A stretch of 41,301 nt of DNA from an uncultured Bacteroidaceae bacterium (GTDB lineage: Bacteria; Bacteroidota; Bacteroidia; Bacteroidales; Bacteroidaceae): contig CAKRRN010000021.1 in the NCBI GenBank assembly GCA_934394435.1, positions 1 through 41,301 on the forward strand, in the 5' to 3' direction. Below are positions 7,136-15,507 of the stretch, one piece after another (the first letter of the stretch is position 1; every line of letters begins with the position of its first letter). The notes below the pieces were generated by a model that made no database searches, had not been told where the DNA came from, and saw only the letters and a list, made by a program, of their open reading frames with translations. The position numbers and the translations under genes are program-made.

Positions 7136-8491
7136 TCATCGTTTTATCCATACCTCAGGATTTAGCTTGGCTGTCTCTTTACGTAATTGAAAATGCAGTA
7201 TACAATTTCCGTCTACATCCTGGTTCACAGTGCCCAAGATATCTCTGGCATGTACCTTTTGTCCTTTGGCTACGATTACAGAGGAGAGATTACAGTATAC
7301 ACTGATATAGCTACCGTGGCGTATCAATACGTTTTTGTTTCCTCCAAATTGGAATACGGCTGATACAACACCGTCAAATACAGATCTGGCTCTGGCTCCT
7401 GGTTTCCCTACGTAGTTGGTACCTTTATTGTCCAGTTGTACATTACGTAATCCTGGTACATTGTATTTCCCGAAGCGATTTCCTAACATGTACTGTCCAG
7501 TAATAGGCACGGGAAGGCGTCCTTTGTTTTGCTCGAAGCTGCCGTTTAGCTGCACATCTTCTGCTGTAAGCCAACTTCCTTTGGGGGCAGGTGCCGGTCT
7601 CGTTGGTCTCTCTGTGGTTTCTTTCCGATTCCCTTGTTTTTTATCTGTGCTTTCTTTCCCTTTTTTCTTGGCTGCCAATTTCTCTTGCTGAGCCTTTCTC
7701 GCTGCTTCTATAGCTGCTTTTTTCCTTGCTGCTTCTTCTGCTCTCTTTCGTGCCTGTTCTATTTCGTATGCTATCAAGTCATCAATCTTCTTGTCCAGAG
7801 CATTAAGTTGCTTTTGCTGCTCGCTAACTTTTCCCTTTAACGTCTTTTCTTGCTGACGTAGATTCTTAACTTGCTTCTTTTCGTGAATCTGTTGTAAATT
7901 CAGCTCTTTGCGTTGTTGCATCAGTTCTCGTAGGACATCGTTTTGGCGAGCTTTTGACTCTAAAACCTTGTTTTGTGTCTCAAGTAAGGCTGTCTGTTTC
8001 TGTAGAACTTGCTCACCGAGGTTTTGCTCATAGTGAACAAACTCCTTGGCATAACGAGCCCTTCGGTACATCTGTGTGACTGTATGTGCGGAAAGAATGA
8101 AGAGTAGGGGACTGACCTGACGGTTTTGCGTTCGTGCATACCGTATGGCCTGTTTAAGTTTCGCTTGTTTCTCACGCAGTTCCTTCTCTATTTGTGAGAT
8201 ATCCTCTTGCAGTCGGAGTAGTCTTTTCTCTAAGTTGTCAAGTTCAGTTTCCAGACCGTGTATGTGTTCCAGCCGCTTGTCCAGTTGTATGTCCAGATAG
8301 TTGATAGTTTTCTCACCTGTCTGCACCTTCTTGCGTGTAAGGTTAAGTTCCTCTTGCGATTTTTTGAGCGTCTTCTGTAGTTCTGTTTTTTGACGTTGCA
8401 ATGCTTTGACCTTCTTGCTGTTCTGCGCTGTACATAATGTTAAGCAGGAGAATAGAAATGTCGTTATGAACAAGACTCTGCGTATAAACAT
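7136..8491 (-). CDS. EnvC-like murein hydrolase activator (coiled coil + degenerate LytM/M23)
   Basis: 451 aa, with the start at 8491 giving a clean signal peptide (MFIRRVLFITTFLFSCLTLC, then TAQ). Residues ~25-280 are a long charged coiled coil, followed by a K/E-rich and Pro-rich linker and a C-terminal LytM (M23) domain of ~110 residues. The zinc-binding positions are lost: the usual HxGxD is NKGTN, and the HxH near the end is ILHFQL with only one His. This is the pattern of E. coli EnvC, which activates amidases rather than cutting peptidoglycan itself. A role in septal or periplasmic peptidoglycan hydrolysis control is therefore likely. It is preceded by DUF4292 with 13 nt between them, a typical Bacteroidetes pairing. 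Confidence 0.88.
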   Translation of the reverse strand: MFIRRVLFITTFLFSCLTLCTAQNSKKVKALQRQKTELQKTLKKSQEELNLTRKKVQTGEKTINYLDIQLDKRLEHIHGLETELDNLEKRLLRLQEDISQIEKELREKQAKLKQAIRYARTQNRQVSPLLFILSAHTVTQMYRRARYAKEFVHYEQNLGEQVLQKQTALLETQNKVLESKARQNDVLRELMQQRKELNLQQIHEKKQVKNLRQQEKTLKGKVSEQQKQLNALDKKIDDLIAYEIEQARKRAEEAARKKAAIEAARKAQQEKLAAKKKGKESTDKKQGNRKETTERPTRPAPAPKGSWLTAEDVQLNGSFEQNKGRLPVPITGQYMLGNRFGKYNVPGLRNVQLDNKGTNYVGKPGARARSVFDGVVSAVFQFGGNKNVLIRHGSYISVYCNLSSVIVAKGQKVHARDILGTVNQDVDGNCILHFQLRKETAKLNPEVWIKR

Positions 8492-8504
8492 ACTCTGATT
8501 TCTT

Positions 8505-9392
8505 TTATTGAACGGACATGCTTTGGATTCGCTTAATAATACTCTCAAGAGGCACTTCCTTATATTTCTTTGTGTTGATTGTCGTGCGCGTCTCCCAATC
8601 AGAATTGTTTTTTATATTGCTGAGGCTAAGTGTCAACTGCACTTGACTCTTGCCTGCGTTGAGTTTCATAAGCATGTAAGTGGGGAATTTCTTGTTTCCA
8701 AATGCTTTGTTTGCTGAGTAGTCCCATGACATGAGAGGTGGTTGGGTATTGTTGCGGTCCGTAACATAGGTCTGAAGCAATGTTGCTTGTGACAGACTTG
8801 CTATGAAATGTAGGGCTGCTTGTGTCGAGCCGTTGTATGTAAGCAAGAGTGAATCGCCTGAGACAGTTTGTTTGAATTGATCTGCAGAGGGAGCTTTACC
8901 TCCGTCTCCAGGAAGAAAGATTTCACTCCAGAAGAGAGATTGAAAAGTATGGAAATCAATGCCTGACTGTTTCAGAAATGGAACGTCTTCGTATGCGACA
9001 CGTACATACTGGTGGTTCATCCTGTCGACAAGGAGGAAGTAATCTTGTGTGAGTTCCATGCGCCCCACTTCCATCAATCCCAAAAATGCTAAAGAAATTT
9101 GTATTACATCATCTCGTTTCATCCTTAGTGTTCCACTTACTCCCATGTCTTTTCCTGCAGCTTTAAGTTTGATACTTGCTTTAGCTGTTATGCAGGATTC
9201 TGTGAGTCTTTGTGCGTTGATGATTGAAACAGCTTTGTCTGCGAGGGCACCTGTTTCTGCACCCGAAATAATGGAGGCATTGTTATCTTTAGACGCTCCT
9301 TTTCGGTGACCACATGAAGCAAACAGTAGTGTGCATACAGTGAGGAAACCCCATGCCAGATTACAGGCGTGACCTTTTATGTTTTGTTTCAT
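8505..9392 (-). CDS. DUF4292 lipoprotein
   Basis: 295 aa with a lipoprotein signal (LLFASC, Cys27). The rest matches the DUF4292 type, a LolA/LolB-like beta fold (GVSGTLRMKRDDVIQISLAF, MNHQYVRV). These outer-membrane or periplasmic lipoproteins are found in Bacteroidetes next to a TPR protein and an M23/EnvC protein, as here (gaps of 13 nt on both sides). The molecular function is not established; lipid or lipoprotein handling is suggested by the fold only. Confidence 0.85.
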   Translation of the reverse strand: MKQNIKGHACNLAWGFLTVCTLLFASCGHRKGASKDNNASIISGAETGALADKAVSIINAQRLTESCITAKASIKLKAAGKDMGVSGTLRMKRDDVIQISLAFLGLMEVGRMELTQDYFLLVDRMNHQYVRVAYEDVPFLKQSGIDFHTFQSLFWSEIFLPGDGGKAPSADQFKQTVSGDSLLLTYNGSTQAALHFIASLSQATLLQTYVTDRNNTQPPLMSWDYSANKAFGNKKFPTYMLMKLNAGKSQVQLTLSLSNIKNNSDWETRTTINTKKYKEVPLESIIKRIQSMSVQ

Positions 9393-9405
9393 CTGTTATT
9401 CTATT

Positions 9406-11169
9406 TTATGGTTGCAGATACTTTCTTTTTTTTATTTTCGCACCTAAACGCTTGGTACTTGTTCCATCGTTTTTACTTTGTGCCAGTCGCCACATCCTGA
9501 GTGCTTGTTCCATGTCTCCGCATTTGGCATGTATGTCCCCAGCATGTTCCAGTATGTTGGCATTGGCATCTTCTATTTCCATGATTTGCTTGTCTGAGAG
9601 TTCTGGGTTTATGGCACGATTCATATAAATACGTGCCTCCGTGAATTTTCCTTTCGTGAACAGAATCCATGCATAAGTGTCCAAATAGATGATGTTACGT
9701 GGCTCAAGCACCACTGTTTGGTAACTCATTTCCTCAGCCTCATCCAGTTGTTTGCCCGTGAGAGAAAGAAAATAAGCGTAGTTGTTGAGGCATGTGATGT
9801 TCTCGCTATTATATATAAGCGAGGAGTCATAGGCAGCAAAGGACTCTGCGATTTTATCTTGCTCGTGGTAAAGGTCGCCAAGCAAAGCATATGCATCAGA
9901 TATGGCTCCTTTGTCTGTGTCTGCGTCACGTACTTTCAGTCCTTGTGTAAGTGTTGCTATTGCTTCATCGTTCTTGTCTTGTTTGACAAGAATTGTGGCA
10001 AGGTAATAGGGATAGATGAATTTTCCAGGAAAATATCCTTCTCCTCTGCGACATACATCTTCCAGTCCCTGGGTGTCATTCTTATGTGCATAGAGAATTG
10101 TAAGATATCGAATGGCAGTTTCATTGCCTGGGTCTTTCCCGAGAACTTGTTGTAGTGTGTTTGCTACAGGAGCTTCGTATTCTCCTTCACGTGCCAGCCA
10201 TGCCGCTTTGGATAGCAGAACGTTCACTGTACAGTCTGGTCGTGTGGTGAGGGTGTCGTATATTGCTTGCAGTGAAGAAGCTTGGATAGTGTCGCGGATG
10301 GCTTCGCGTGCGTAAGTATTTAAGAGCATACAACGAGTCTCATCGGTTGTGGCAGTGGACAGTAATATGGAGTCGCGTACTTGCTTGTAGCGTACCTCAT
10401 CGGTATGCTGATAAAAATAAAGCCATGCGGATGGTAAGCCTGGGTATTGGGGCTCATCGCGTTGTACTTCTTCCAGAACATTCTTTGCCTTTGCTACATC
10501 GCCAGACTCTATGTAATTGGAAACTAAGGTTAGTTTATAGCCAGTCTCGTGTGGAAAGCTTTCGCATAGTCGTAGGATTTCCGCACGAGCGCTGTCGTGT
10601 AGCCCCATGTCTGTATAAACATTGGCTTTCTTATAGGCTATTTCTTCAGTCAGACCTTCAATAAGTTCCATCCTATTCAGAGTTTCGATAGCCTTGTCGT
10701 TTCTGTCTACGCTTTGATATACATCCACAAGTTGCCCAAGAACATCGGTACGGCGTGTCTGTAGGTGTGAGAGGCGCTCAAGTGTAGGTATCACTTTGTC
10801 GGTATTACGCTGACTGAGGTAGACTTTTGCCAGGGTGTTTAGATAAGTAGAATTACTGGAGTCTAATTGACAGGCTCGTTCCAGCATGTGGGTTCCTATA
10901 CTGTCTTGGTTTTGAAGATAGAAGTTGACCAAGGACATTGCGTATAGGGCTTCTGCTGCGGTCGAGTCAATCTCAAAACAATGTGTGAAGAGCTCGGCTG
11001 CGGATGTGACATCCTGCTCTCGCATACACTTTGAGGCTTCAAGAAAGAAATAGTCGAAGCGTGGACTGCGCTGTGCGCACAGTTGATTAGTGCATAGTGT
11101 ACACACCAATAAAAAGCCCACAAGTATTTGGCTACACTTGTATGCTAGTGCTCTATATTTCTCCTTCAT
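9406..11169 (-). CDS. Secreted tetratricopeptide repeat protein
   Basis: 587 aa with a signal peptide (QILVGFLLVCTLCTNQLCAQ). The rest is a superhelix of TPR units, e.g. AAELFTHCFEIDSTAAEALY, LDSSNSTYLNTLAKVYLSQR and SFAAYDSSLIYNSENITCLN. It probably acts as an envelope scaffold for protein complexes. It is tightly linked to dut upstream (15 nt) and to DUF4292 downstream. No enzymatic domain is visible. Confidence 0.85.
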   Translation of the reverse strand: MKEKYRALAYKCSQILVGFLLVCTLCTNQLCAQRSPRFDYFFLEASKCMREQDVTSAAELFTHCFEIDSTAAEALYAMSLVNFYLQNQDSIGTHMLERACQLDSSNSTYLNTLAKVYLSQRNTDKVIPTLERLSHLQTRRTDVLGQLVDVYQSVDRNDKAIETLNRMELIEGLTEEIAYKKANVYTDMGLHDSARAEILRLCESFPHETGYKLTLVSNYIESGDVAKAKNVLEEVQRDEPQYPGLPSAWLYFYQHTDEVRYKQVRDSILLSTATTDETRCMLLNTYAREAIRDTIQASSLQAIYDTLTTRPDCTVNVLLSKAAWLAREGEYEAPVANTLQQVLGKDPGNETAIRYLTILYAHKNDTQGLEDVCRRGEGYFPGKFIYPYYLATILVKQDKNDEAIATLTQGLKVRDADTDKGAISDAYALLGDLYHEQDKIAESFAAYDSSLIYNSENITCLNNYAYFLSLTGKQLDEAEEMSYQTVVLEPRNIIYLDTYAWILFTKGKFTEARIYMNRAINPELSDKQIMEIEDANANILEHAGDIHAKCGDMEQALRMWRLAQSKNDGTSTKRLGAKIKKRKYLQP

Positions 11170-11184
11170 GAGATAGATAAATTG

Positions 11185-11619
11185 TTATTTGATACCGCTG
11201 TGTCCAAATCCCCCATTCCCACGATCAGTCTCATCCAATACTTCAACGCTTTCCCATTGCGCTTGTTCGTGTTTGGCAATAACCATTTGTGCGATACGCT
11301 CTCCGTCGTTTACAATAAATGGTTCTTCGGACAAGTTTATCAGAATAATCCCTATCTCCCCTCGGTAGTCGGCATCGATAGTTCCTGGAGAATTGAGTAC
11401 GGTGATGCCATGCTTAAGAGCCAGACCGCTGCGTGGGCGTACTTGTGCTTCATATCCTTGAGGTAAGGATATGGAAAGACCCGTGGGAATCAGTTTCCTC
11501 TCAAAGGGGCGCAATTCCACAGGGCAAGTCAAGTTGGCTCTCAAGTCTACGCCTGCGGACAGAGGGGTCGCGTAATGAGGTAATTCGTGACGGCTGTGGT
11601 TTATGATTTGTACTTTCAT
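11185..11619 (-). CDS. dut: dUTP diphosphatase
   Basis: 144 aa, normal for trimeric dUTPases. The conserved motifs are in order: AGVDLRANL (I), RPRSGLALKHGI (II), GTIDADYRGEIGI (III, with the catalytic Asp), GERIAQMVI (IV) and RGNGGFGHSG (V, the C-terminal arm that closes over the nucleotide). It hydrolyses dUTP to dUMP and pyrophosphate, keeping uracil out of DNA and supplying dUMP for thymidylate. It lies 49 nt after dgt, another dNTP-pool enzyme. Confidence 0.97.
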   Translation of the reverse strand: MKVQIINHSRHELPHYATPLSAGVDLRANLTCPVELRPFERKLIPTGLSISLPQGYEAQVRPRSGLALKHGITVLNSPGTIDADYRGEIGIILINLSEEPFIVNDGERIAQMVIAKHEQAQWESVEVLDETDRGNGGFGHSGIK

Positions 11620-11668
11620 ATGAGTGATTTCTCTGTGTATATATAATATGTAGGACTTTTCCCTTTTG

Positions 11669-13039
11669 TTAAACGTTTGGCAAACTCATACCATTTATCT
11701 TGCGATAAAGATCAAGTGCGTAGATATCGGTCATACCACTGATGTAATCCAATACAGCCATGATGCGCCCGTAAAGTGTAGGAGCCAAGATGTCGTATTG
11801 GGTACTTACTCTGCTGATGAGGCGTTGCGAGTAAGTTTTCTTCGGATTGATAACTGCTTCAATCATCAGATCTGTTAAGCTGGTAATCACTTTGAAACCA
11901 GCAATCTCAATGTCTACGACTTCCCGACAATGGTAAATCTTTGCTTCTGCTGCAGCCTCGCATGCTTCGTAGGCTTTGCGTGGGCAGTCAGATATTTTTT
12001 TTATGAGTGTTTCTTGAAAGCATCCCGACAGGATCTCATTCTCATGCTCAACGAAGACTCTTACGCATTCGTTTTCCAGACAGTTGATGACACAGGAGCG
12101 AAGATATACAATCTGCTCATTTGTGTCGCCCAGTAATGCCATACGCTGTCTGATTTCTTTCTGCTTCTCTTCTTCGAAGAAATTCAGTAAGAGCTCCTGG
12201 GTTTCTTGAGTGGTGAGAATCTTCAGTTTGTGGGCATCTTCAATGTCCATAATCTCATAGCAGATATCGTCTGCAGCTTCCACCAAATATACCAATGGGT
12301 AACGGGCGTATCTTAGGCTTTTCCCCTCGCTGTTTTCTATTCTTAGGATCCCCAGCTCCTCTGCTATACGCTGGTATGCTTCGGTATCGTCACGAAAGAA
12401 TCCGAATTTATTCTTCTTGCCAGCCAAATCGCTTGTAAAGGGATATTTGACGATACTCGCCAGTGTGCTGTACGTCATGACGAATCCGCCTTCCCTGCGT
12501 CCTTTGAAGTGATGTGTCAGCAATCGAAATGCATTTGAGTTTCCTTCGAAGTGCGTAAGGTCTTCCCATTGTTCGGGAGTCAGGCTGTCATTAGTATCTT
12601 GGCAGGTATAGTCTTGTAGGAAACGACCTTTCCCTTCGCTGAAATATGTGCCAATGGCGCATTCCCCACTATGTCCGAAGGGTGGATTGCCCATGTCGTG
12701 TGCCAAGCATGCTGCACTAACGATTGTGCCGAGCTCTGTCAAGTGTGTAGATGCCAATTCTGGATGTCGTTCGAGCAGAAGTCTGCTGACATCATTGCCG
12801 AGGCTACGCCCTACGCTACTTACTTCAAGACTGTGGGTCAAACGGTTGTGTACGAATATGCTTCCTGGCAATGGGAATACCTGTGTCTTGTTCTGTAAAC
12901 GTCGGAAGGGAGCAGAGAAGATCAACCTGTCGAAGTCGCGTTGGAACTCCGTCCGGTCATCTTTTCTGTGCGGTCGGCTTTCTTGCCCCAGACGTTTGTT
13001 AGAGAGAAGCCTTGCCCATTCCATTTTCTCTTGACACAT
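11669..13039 (-). CDS. dgt: Deoxyguanosinetriphosphate triphosphohydrolase (dGTPase)
   Basis: 456 aa from the ATG at 13039 (MCQEKMEWARLLSNKRLG); MEWARLL five codons later is an alternative. HD-domain metal ligands are visible in NRLTHSLEVSSVG and AACLAHDMGNPPFGHSGE, followed by the typical DDICYEIMDIED. It hydrolyses dGTP, and related enzymes other dNTPs, to the nucleoside and triphosphate. It starts 10 nt after the GlsB-like gene, so it is very probably cotranscribed with the lipid acyltransferases and dut. Confidence 0.94.
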   Translation of the reverse strand: MCQEKMEWARLLSNKRLGQESRPHRKDDRTEFQRDFDRLIFSAPFRRLQNKTQVFPLPGSIFVHNRLTHSLEVSSVGRSLGNDVSRLLLERHPELASTHLTELGTIVSAACLAHDMGNPPFGHSGECAIGTYFSEGKGRFLQDYTCQDTNDSLTPEQWEDLTHFEGNSNAFRLLTHHFKGRREGGFVMTYSTLASIVKYPFTSDLAGKKNKFGFFRDDTEAYQRIAEELGILRIENSEGKSLRYARYPLVYLVEAADDICYEIMDIEDAHKLKILTTQETQELLLNFFEEEKQKEIRQRMALLGDTNEQIVYLRSCVINCLENECVRVFVEHENEILSGCFQETLIKKISDCPRKAYEACEAAAEAKIYHCREVVDIEIAGFKVITSLTDLMIEAVINPKKTYSQRLISRVSTQYDILAPTLYGRIMAVLDYISGMTDIYALDLYRKINGMSLPNV

Positions 13040-13049
13040 AGTTTGGTTC

Positions 13050-14036
13050 TTATTCTGGTTTGTAGAATATGCGGTTGGCGCCACTGGTGATTTTAATTAG
13101 CTCTGGATGTTCTGCAGCGAAAGTGTCAATATGGCGCATTCGCTTTTCTTGCAAGATTTCGTCCACTGCAATCAGTATACCTGTCTCCTCCACGTCACCG
13201 AAGCCATCGTTGATAGCGGTTCCGAAGAGTTTCATCGTAGGACTAAGATTCATATATGCGTTTACCAAAGGGGGAATATTATATCCCAATTTGCGTACCT
13301 CGCGGTTTAGTATACGATAGTCTGCGCGAAACTCGTCTTCGGTGAACAATTGTTTAAACTGTTCTGCGTCATGCTCCAGTTCTAATGGCTTCATGGGGAA
13401 TATCAAATTGTCAGGGTCATGGAAATGCTTGTTGAGGAAAAACAAGATCATGTCTCTGGCCATACGGTCGTAGCTGGGGTACATGGTAAACTTACCAAAG
13501 AGATAGCGTACTGTGGGCTCTATGACCACCAGTGCTCCCAACCCGTCCCACAGATTGTCAAGTGCATAAATGCCTTTGCGCCCCATTAGTGTGCTTTGGT
13601 ATTCGAGCGTTACAAAGGAACGTCCCAGTTCGATGGTCCAAGGTGCATAGTCATGCATGAACTTCTCACTGAATTTGAACATATGTCCAGTGGCAAGCAG
13701 AGGTTGTCCGTCTTCTCTTATTTTCCAGTCTTTCCCGAGCAGGTAGCGATAGCCTCCCAGTATCTCTTGTGCTTCTGGGTCCCATACGATGAGCTGTCGG
13801 TAGGGGTTCTCCATAGTGTCAAACTCATCAATGTCCATGCTCTTGCCAGTTCCTCCTCCTGCTGCTCTAAATGCAATCTCGCGTAAGCGTCCTATCTCAC
13901 GCATTGTGTTGGGCGAATCCTGCCAAGTGACAATATAGATGTCGTTGCCGCTTTTGTTGGTTCGGCGTAATTTCTTATCTGGCGTAAGTTCCTTCAAAAG
14001 TAGTTCGCGAGGTACCTTCTCTATGATTTCTTCCAT
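13050..14036 (-). CDS. glsB: GNAT-type N-acyltransferase, probable glycine-lipid enzyme GlsB
   Basis: 328 aa. The sequence has the OlsB/GNAT-like core: REIAFRAAGGGTGKSMDIDE, then LIVWDPEAQEILGGYRYLLG and WTIELGRSFV. This matches the Bacteroides GlsB family, which N-acylates glycine with a 3-hydroxy acyl chain to make commendamide, the precursor of glycine lipids. A PlsC-type acyltransferase gene lies immediately upstream (22-nt gap), as in the known glsB-glsA pair. It should act at the cytoplasmic face of the inner membrane using acyl-ACP. Specificity for glycine rather than ornithine is inferred from the taxon. Confidence 0.75.
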   Translation of the reverse strand: MEEIIEKVPRELLLKELTPDKKLRRTNKSGNDIYIVTWQDSPNTMREIGRLREIAFRAAGGGTGKSMDIDEFDTMENPYRQLIVWDPEAQEILGGYRYLLGKDWKIREDGQPLLATGHMFKFSEKFMHDYAPWTIELGRSFVTLEYQSTLMGRKGIYALDNLWDGLGALVVIEPTVRYLFGKFTMYPSYDRMARDMILFFLNKHFHDPDNLIFPMKPLELEHDAEQFKQLFTEDEFRADYRILNREVRKLGYNIPPLVNAYMNLSPTMKLFGTAINDGFGDVEETGILIAVDEILQEKRMRHIDTFAAEHPELIKITSGANRIFYKPE

Positions 14037-14058
14037 TTCTTCTCTTTCTTACACAGTT

Positions 14059-14886
14059 CTATAGTCTGTATATTTTGTCTTGTACCCATTGTGCCCATTG
14101 GCTTGGGGTACGCGTTTTGTCAAAAGTTTGCCACGCGATAGGTTTCCCTATGCGTACCGTATAGTTTTGCCCTTGGCTTCTGTACATCTCGTCTGGAAGC
14201 AGTAGCTTGGCAAAGTTTGGTAGGTGGAATTGCTTGCAGATGCGTGCCACACGATAAAACCTTGGGCTGTTTTTCCCGATAAAGTGTACAGGTACGACAT
14301 CACGTTGAAATTGTATGCTCTTTTTGATGAAGAACTTATGCCATTCTGGATCACGTATCTGTCCGTCGTCTTGCTGTCTGCTGCATAATCCAGCAGGAAA
14401 CATGATCACGTGGTCTTTGCCTCCGAAAGCAGTGTTGACCATGTTTGGGAAATTCCTTCCCTGCTGCTTTCCTGCCTGCTTAACTGGTACACACAGAGGT
14501 GCCAGTCCTTTGAGGTTCATGAGCAGGTCACCCACCAAATACTTGATGCGTCCGTCATAATGTTGTCCTATTATGTATCCAAGCGTAACGCCATCAATGG
14601 CTCCCAAAGGGTGGTTGCTTACTACGATGCACGGTTTGTCTTTGGGTGGTAGGTTTTCGAGTCCTTCTACGTCTACCTTGACCTGTAGGTATTCGATTAC
14701 GCCTTTGCAGAAATCTACTCCGATCCGTCCTTGTCTTAGGTAGGTGTTGATGAAGTCTTGATGTATCAGCCGCTCAATCCATTTAGTTAGAAATCTTGGG
14801 ATGAATTTTGCGTTCCGTCCTGCCTGCTGGCGTATAATCTTGTCTATATTTATCTGTGTGATTGAGTCTTCTCTATTGTCTGTCAT
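14059..14886 (-). CDS. glsA: PlsC-type O-acyltransferase, probable glycine-lipid enzyme GlsA
   Basis: 275 aa of lysophospholipid-acyltransferase type. The active-site block is VVSNHPLGAIDG, with five rather than four residues between His and Asp, as seen in this Bacteroidetes subfamily. A second block, IMFPAGLCSRQ, corresponds to the substrate-binding motif. It would add the second acyl chain to the N-acyl glycine made by the next gene. An alternative is a role in phosphatidic acid synthesis, but the pairing with a GNAT acyltransferase favours glycine lipids. Confidence 0.72.
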   Translation of the reverse strand: MTDNREDSITQINIDKIIRQQAGRNAKFIPRFLTKWIERLIHQDFINTYLRQGRIGVDFCKGVIEYLQVKVDVEGLENLPPKDKPCIVVSNHPLGAIDGVTLGYIIGQHYDGRIKYLVGDLLMNLKGLAPLCVPVKQAGKQQGRNFPNMVNTAFGGKDHVIMFPAGLCSRQQDDGQIRDPEWHKFFIKKSIQFQRDVVPVHFIGKNSPRFYRVARICKQFHLPNFAKLLLPDEMYRSQGQNYTVRIGKPIAWQTFDKTRTPSQWAQWVQDKIYRL

Positions 14887-14918
14887 TCTTTCTCTATCAA
14901 TTTTTCTCGTACAGGAAT

Positions 14919-15284
14919 TTATTTGATAGCAATAGGCTTGTTGTTGATGAAGTATGTGCCTTTGGGCAACCCATTCAGCCAGTTTGTTCCCTTGTTTAGG
15001 CGAAGGGTCATCTTGAGCACTCCGCTTCGTGTGTAGATGGGTAATAGTTGCATGTGGTCACTATGAATCATCACAGCACGTCCGTGAGTCTCTATTTTTA
15101 CAGGGTATGTAGAAGTGTTCATGCGTTTTCCTCTGCGCATGTCACGACTTGTTAATTGTTGTGGCAACGAGTCTGGACGTGTCACGCCCCGGTTTTTGCG
15201 TTCTGCTGATGCTTCCACAGATGTCAGCACCAGTACCAGTACGCATGTCCATATCCTCAGAAAGACACTCCTTGCTTTACCCAT
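14919..15284 (-). CDS. Small secreted protein with a T9SS-like sorting tail
   Basis: 121 aa. Residues 1-27 form a signal peptide (WTCVLVLVLTSVEASA). The next ~45 residues are basic and low in structure. Residues ~75-121 (LPIYTRSGVLKMTLRLNKG, then LPKGTYFINNKPIAI) have the beta-strand pattern of the type IX secretion C-terminal domain, which is normally appended to much larger cargo. Here it makes up nearly half the protein and no other domain is visible. It is the first gene of the glsA-glsB-dgt-dut run, 32 nt before glsA, with a good promoter upstream. Function unknown. Confidence 0.7.
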   Translation of the reverse strand: MGKARSVFLRIWTCVLVLVLTSVEASAERKNRGVTRPDSLPQQLTSRDMRRGKRMNTSTYPVKIETHGRAVMIHSDHMQLLPIYTRSGVLKMTLRLNKGTNWLNGLPKGTYFINNKPIAIK

Positions 15285-15311
15285 TATCCTGTCTTAATCG
15301 TATATTGAATA

Positions 15312-15343
15312 CAAAAGTACATATTTTATGTGTAAGGAACAAC
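15312..15343 (-). promoter_or_regulatory. Promoter of the 15284-7136 gene run
   Basis: Minus strand: GTTG (15343-15340), 20 nt, TACTTTTG (15319-15312), a good match to TTG-N20-TAnnTTTG. Predicted start near 15305, about 20 nt before the first gene. Confidence 0.6.
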
Positions 15344-15436
15344 TTTGTGGGAAAAAGAACAATTTCAAATATGGGATTTTCTCTCATTTTAAGACTTAAA
15401 AACAAATGAATAGAAAGCTTATTCGCTTAAAATGAT

Positions 15437-15444
15437 TAACTTTG
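15437..15444 (+). promoter_or_regulatory. -7 box before the membrane AraC-type gene
   Basis: TAACTTTG is a perfect TAnnTTTG match. There is no TTTG at the proper -33 distance. It gives a leader of about 57 nt. Confidence 0.45.
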
Positions 15445-15507
15445 CAAAGAAATAAGCACGGAATTGTTTCCCTTAATGGCATCATCAATTTAGAACGGCT
15501 AACTACA

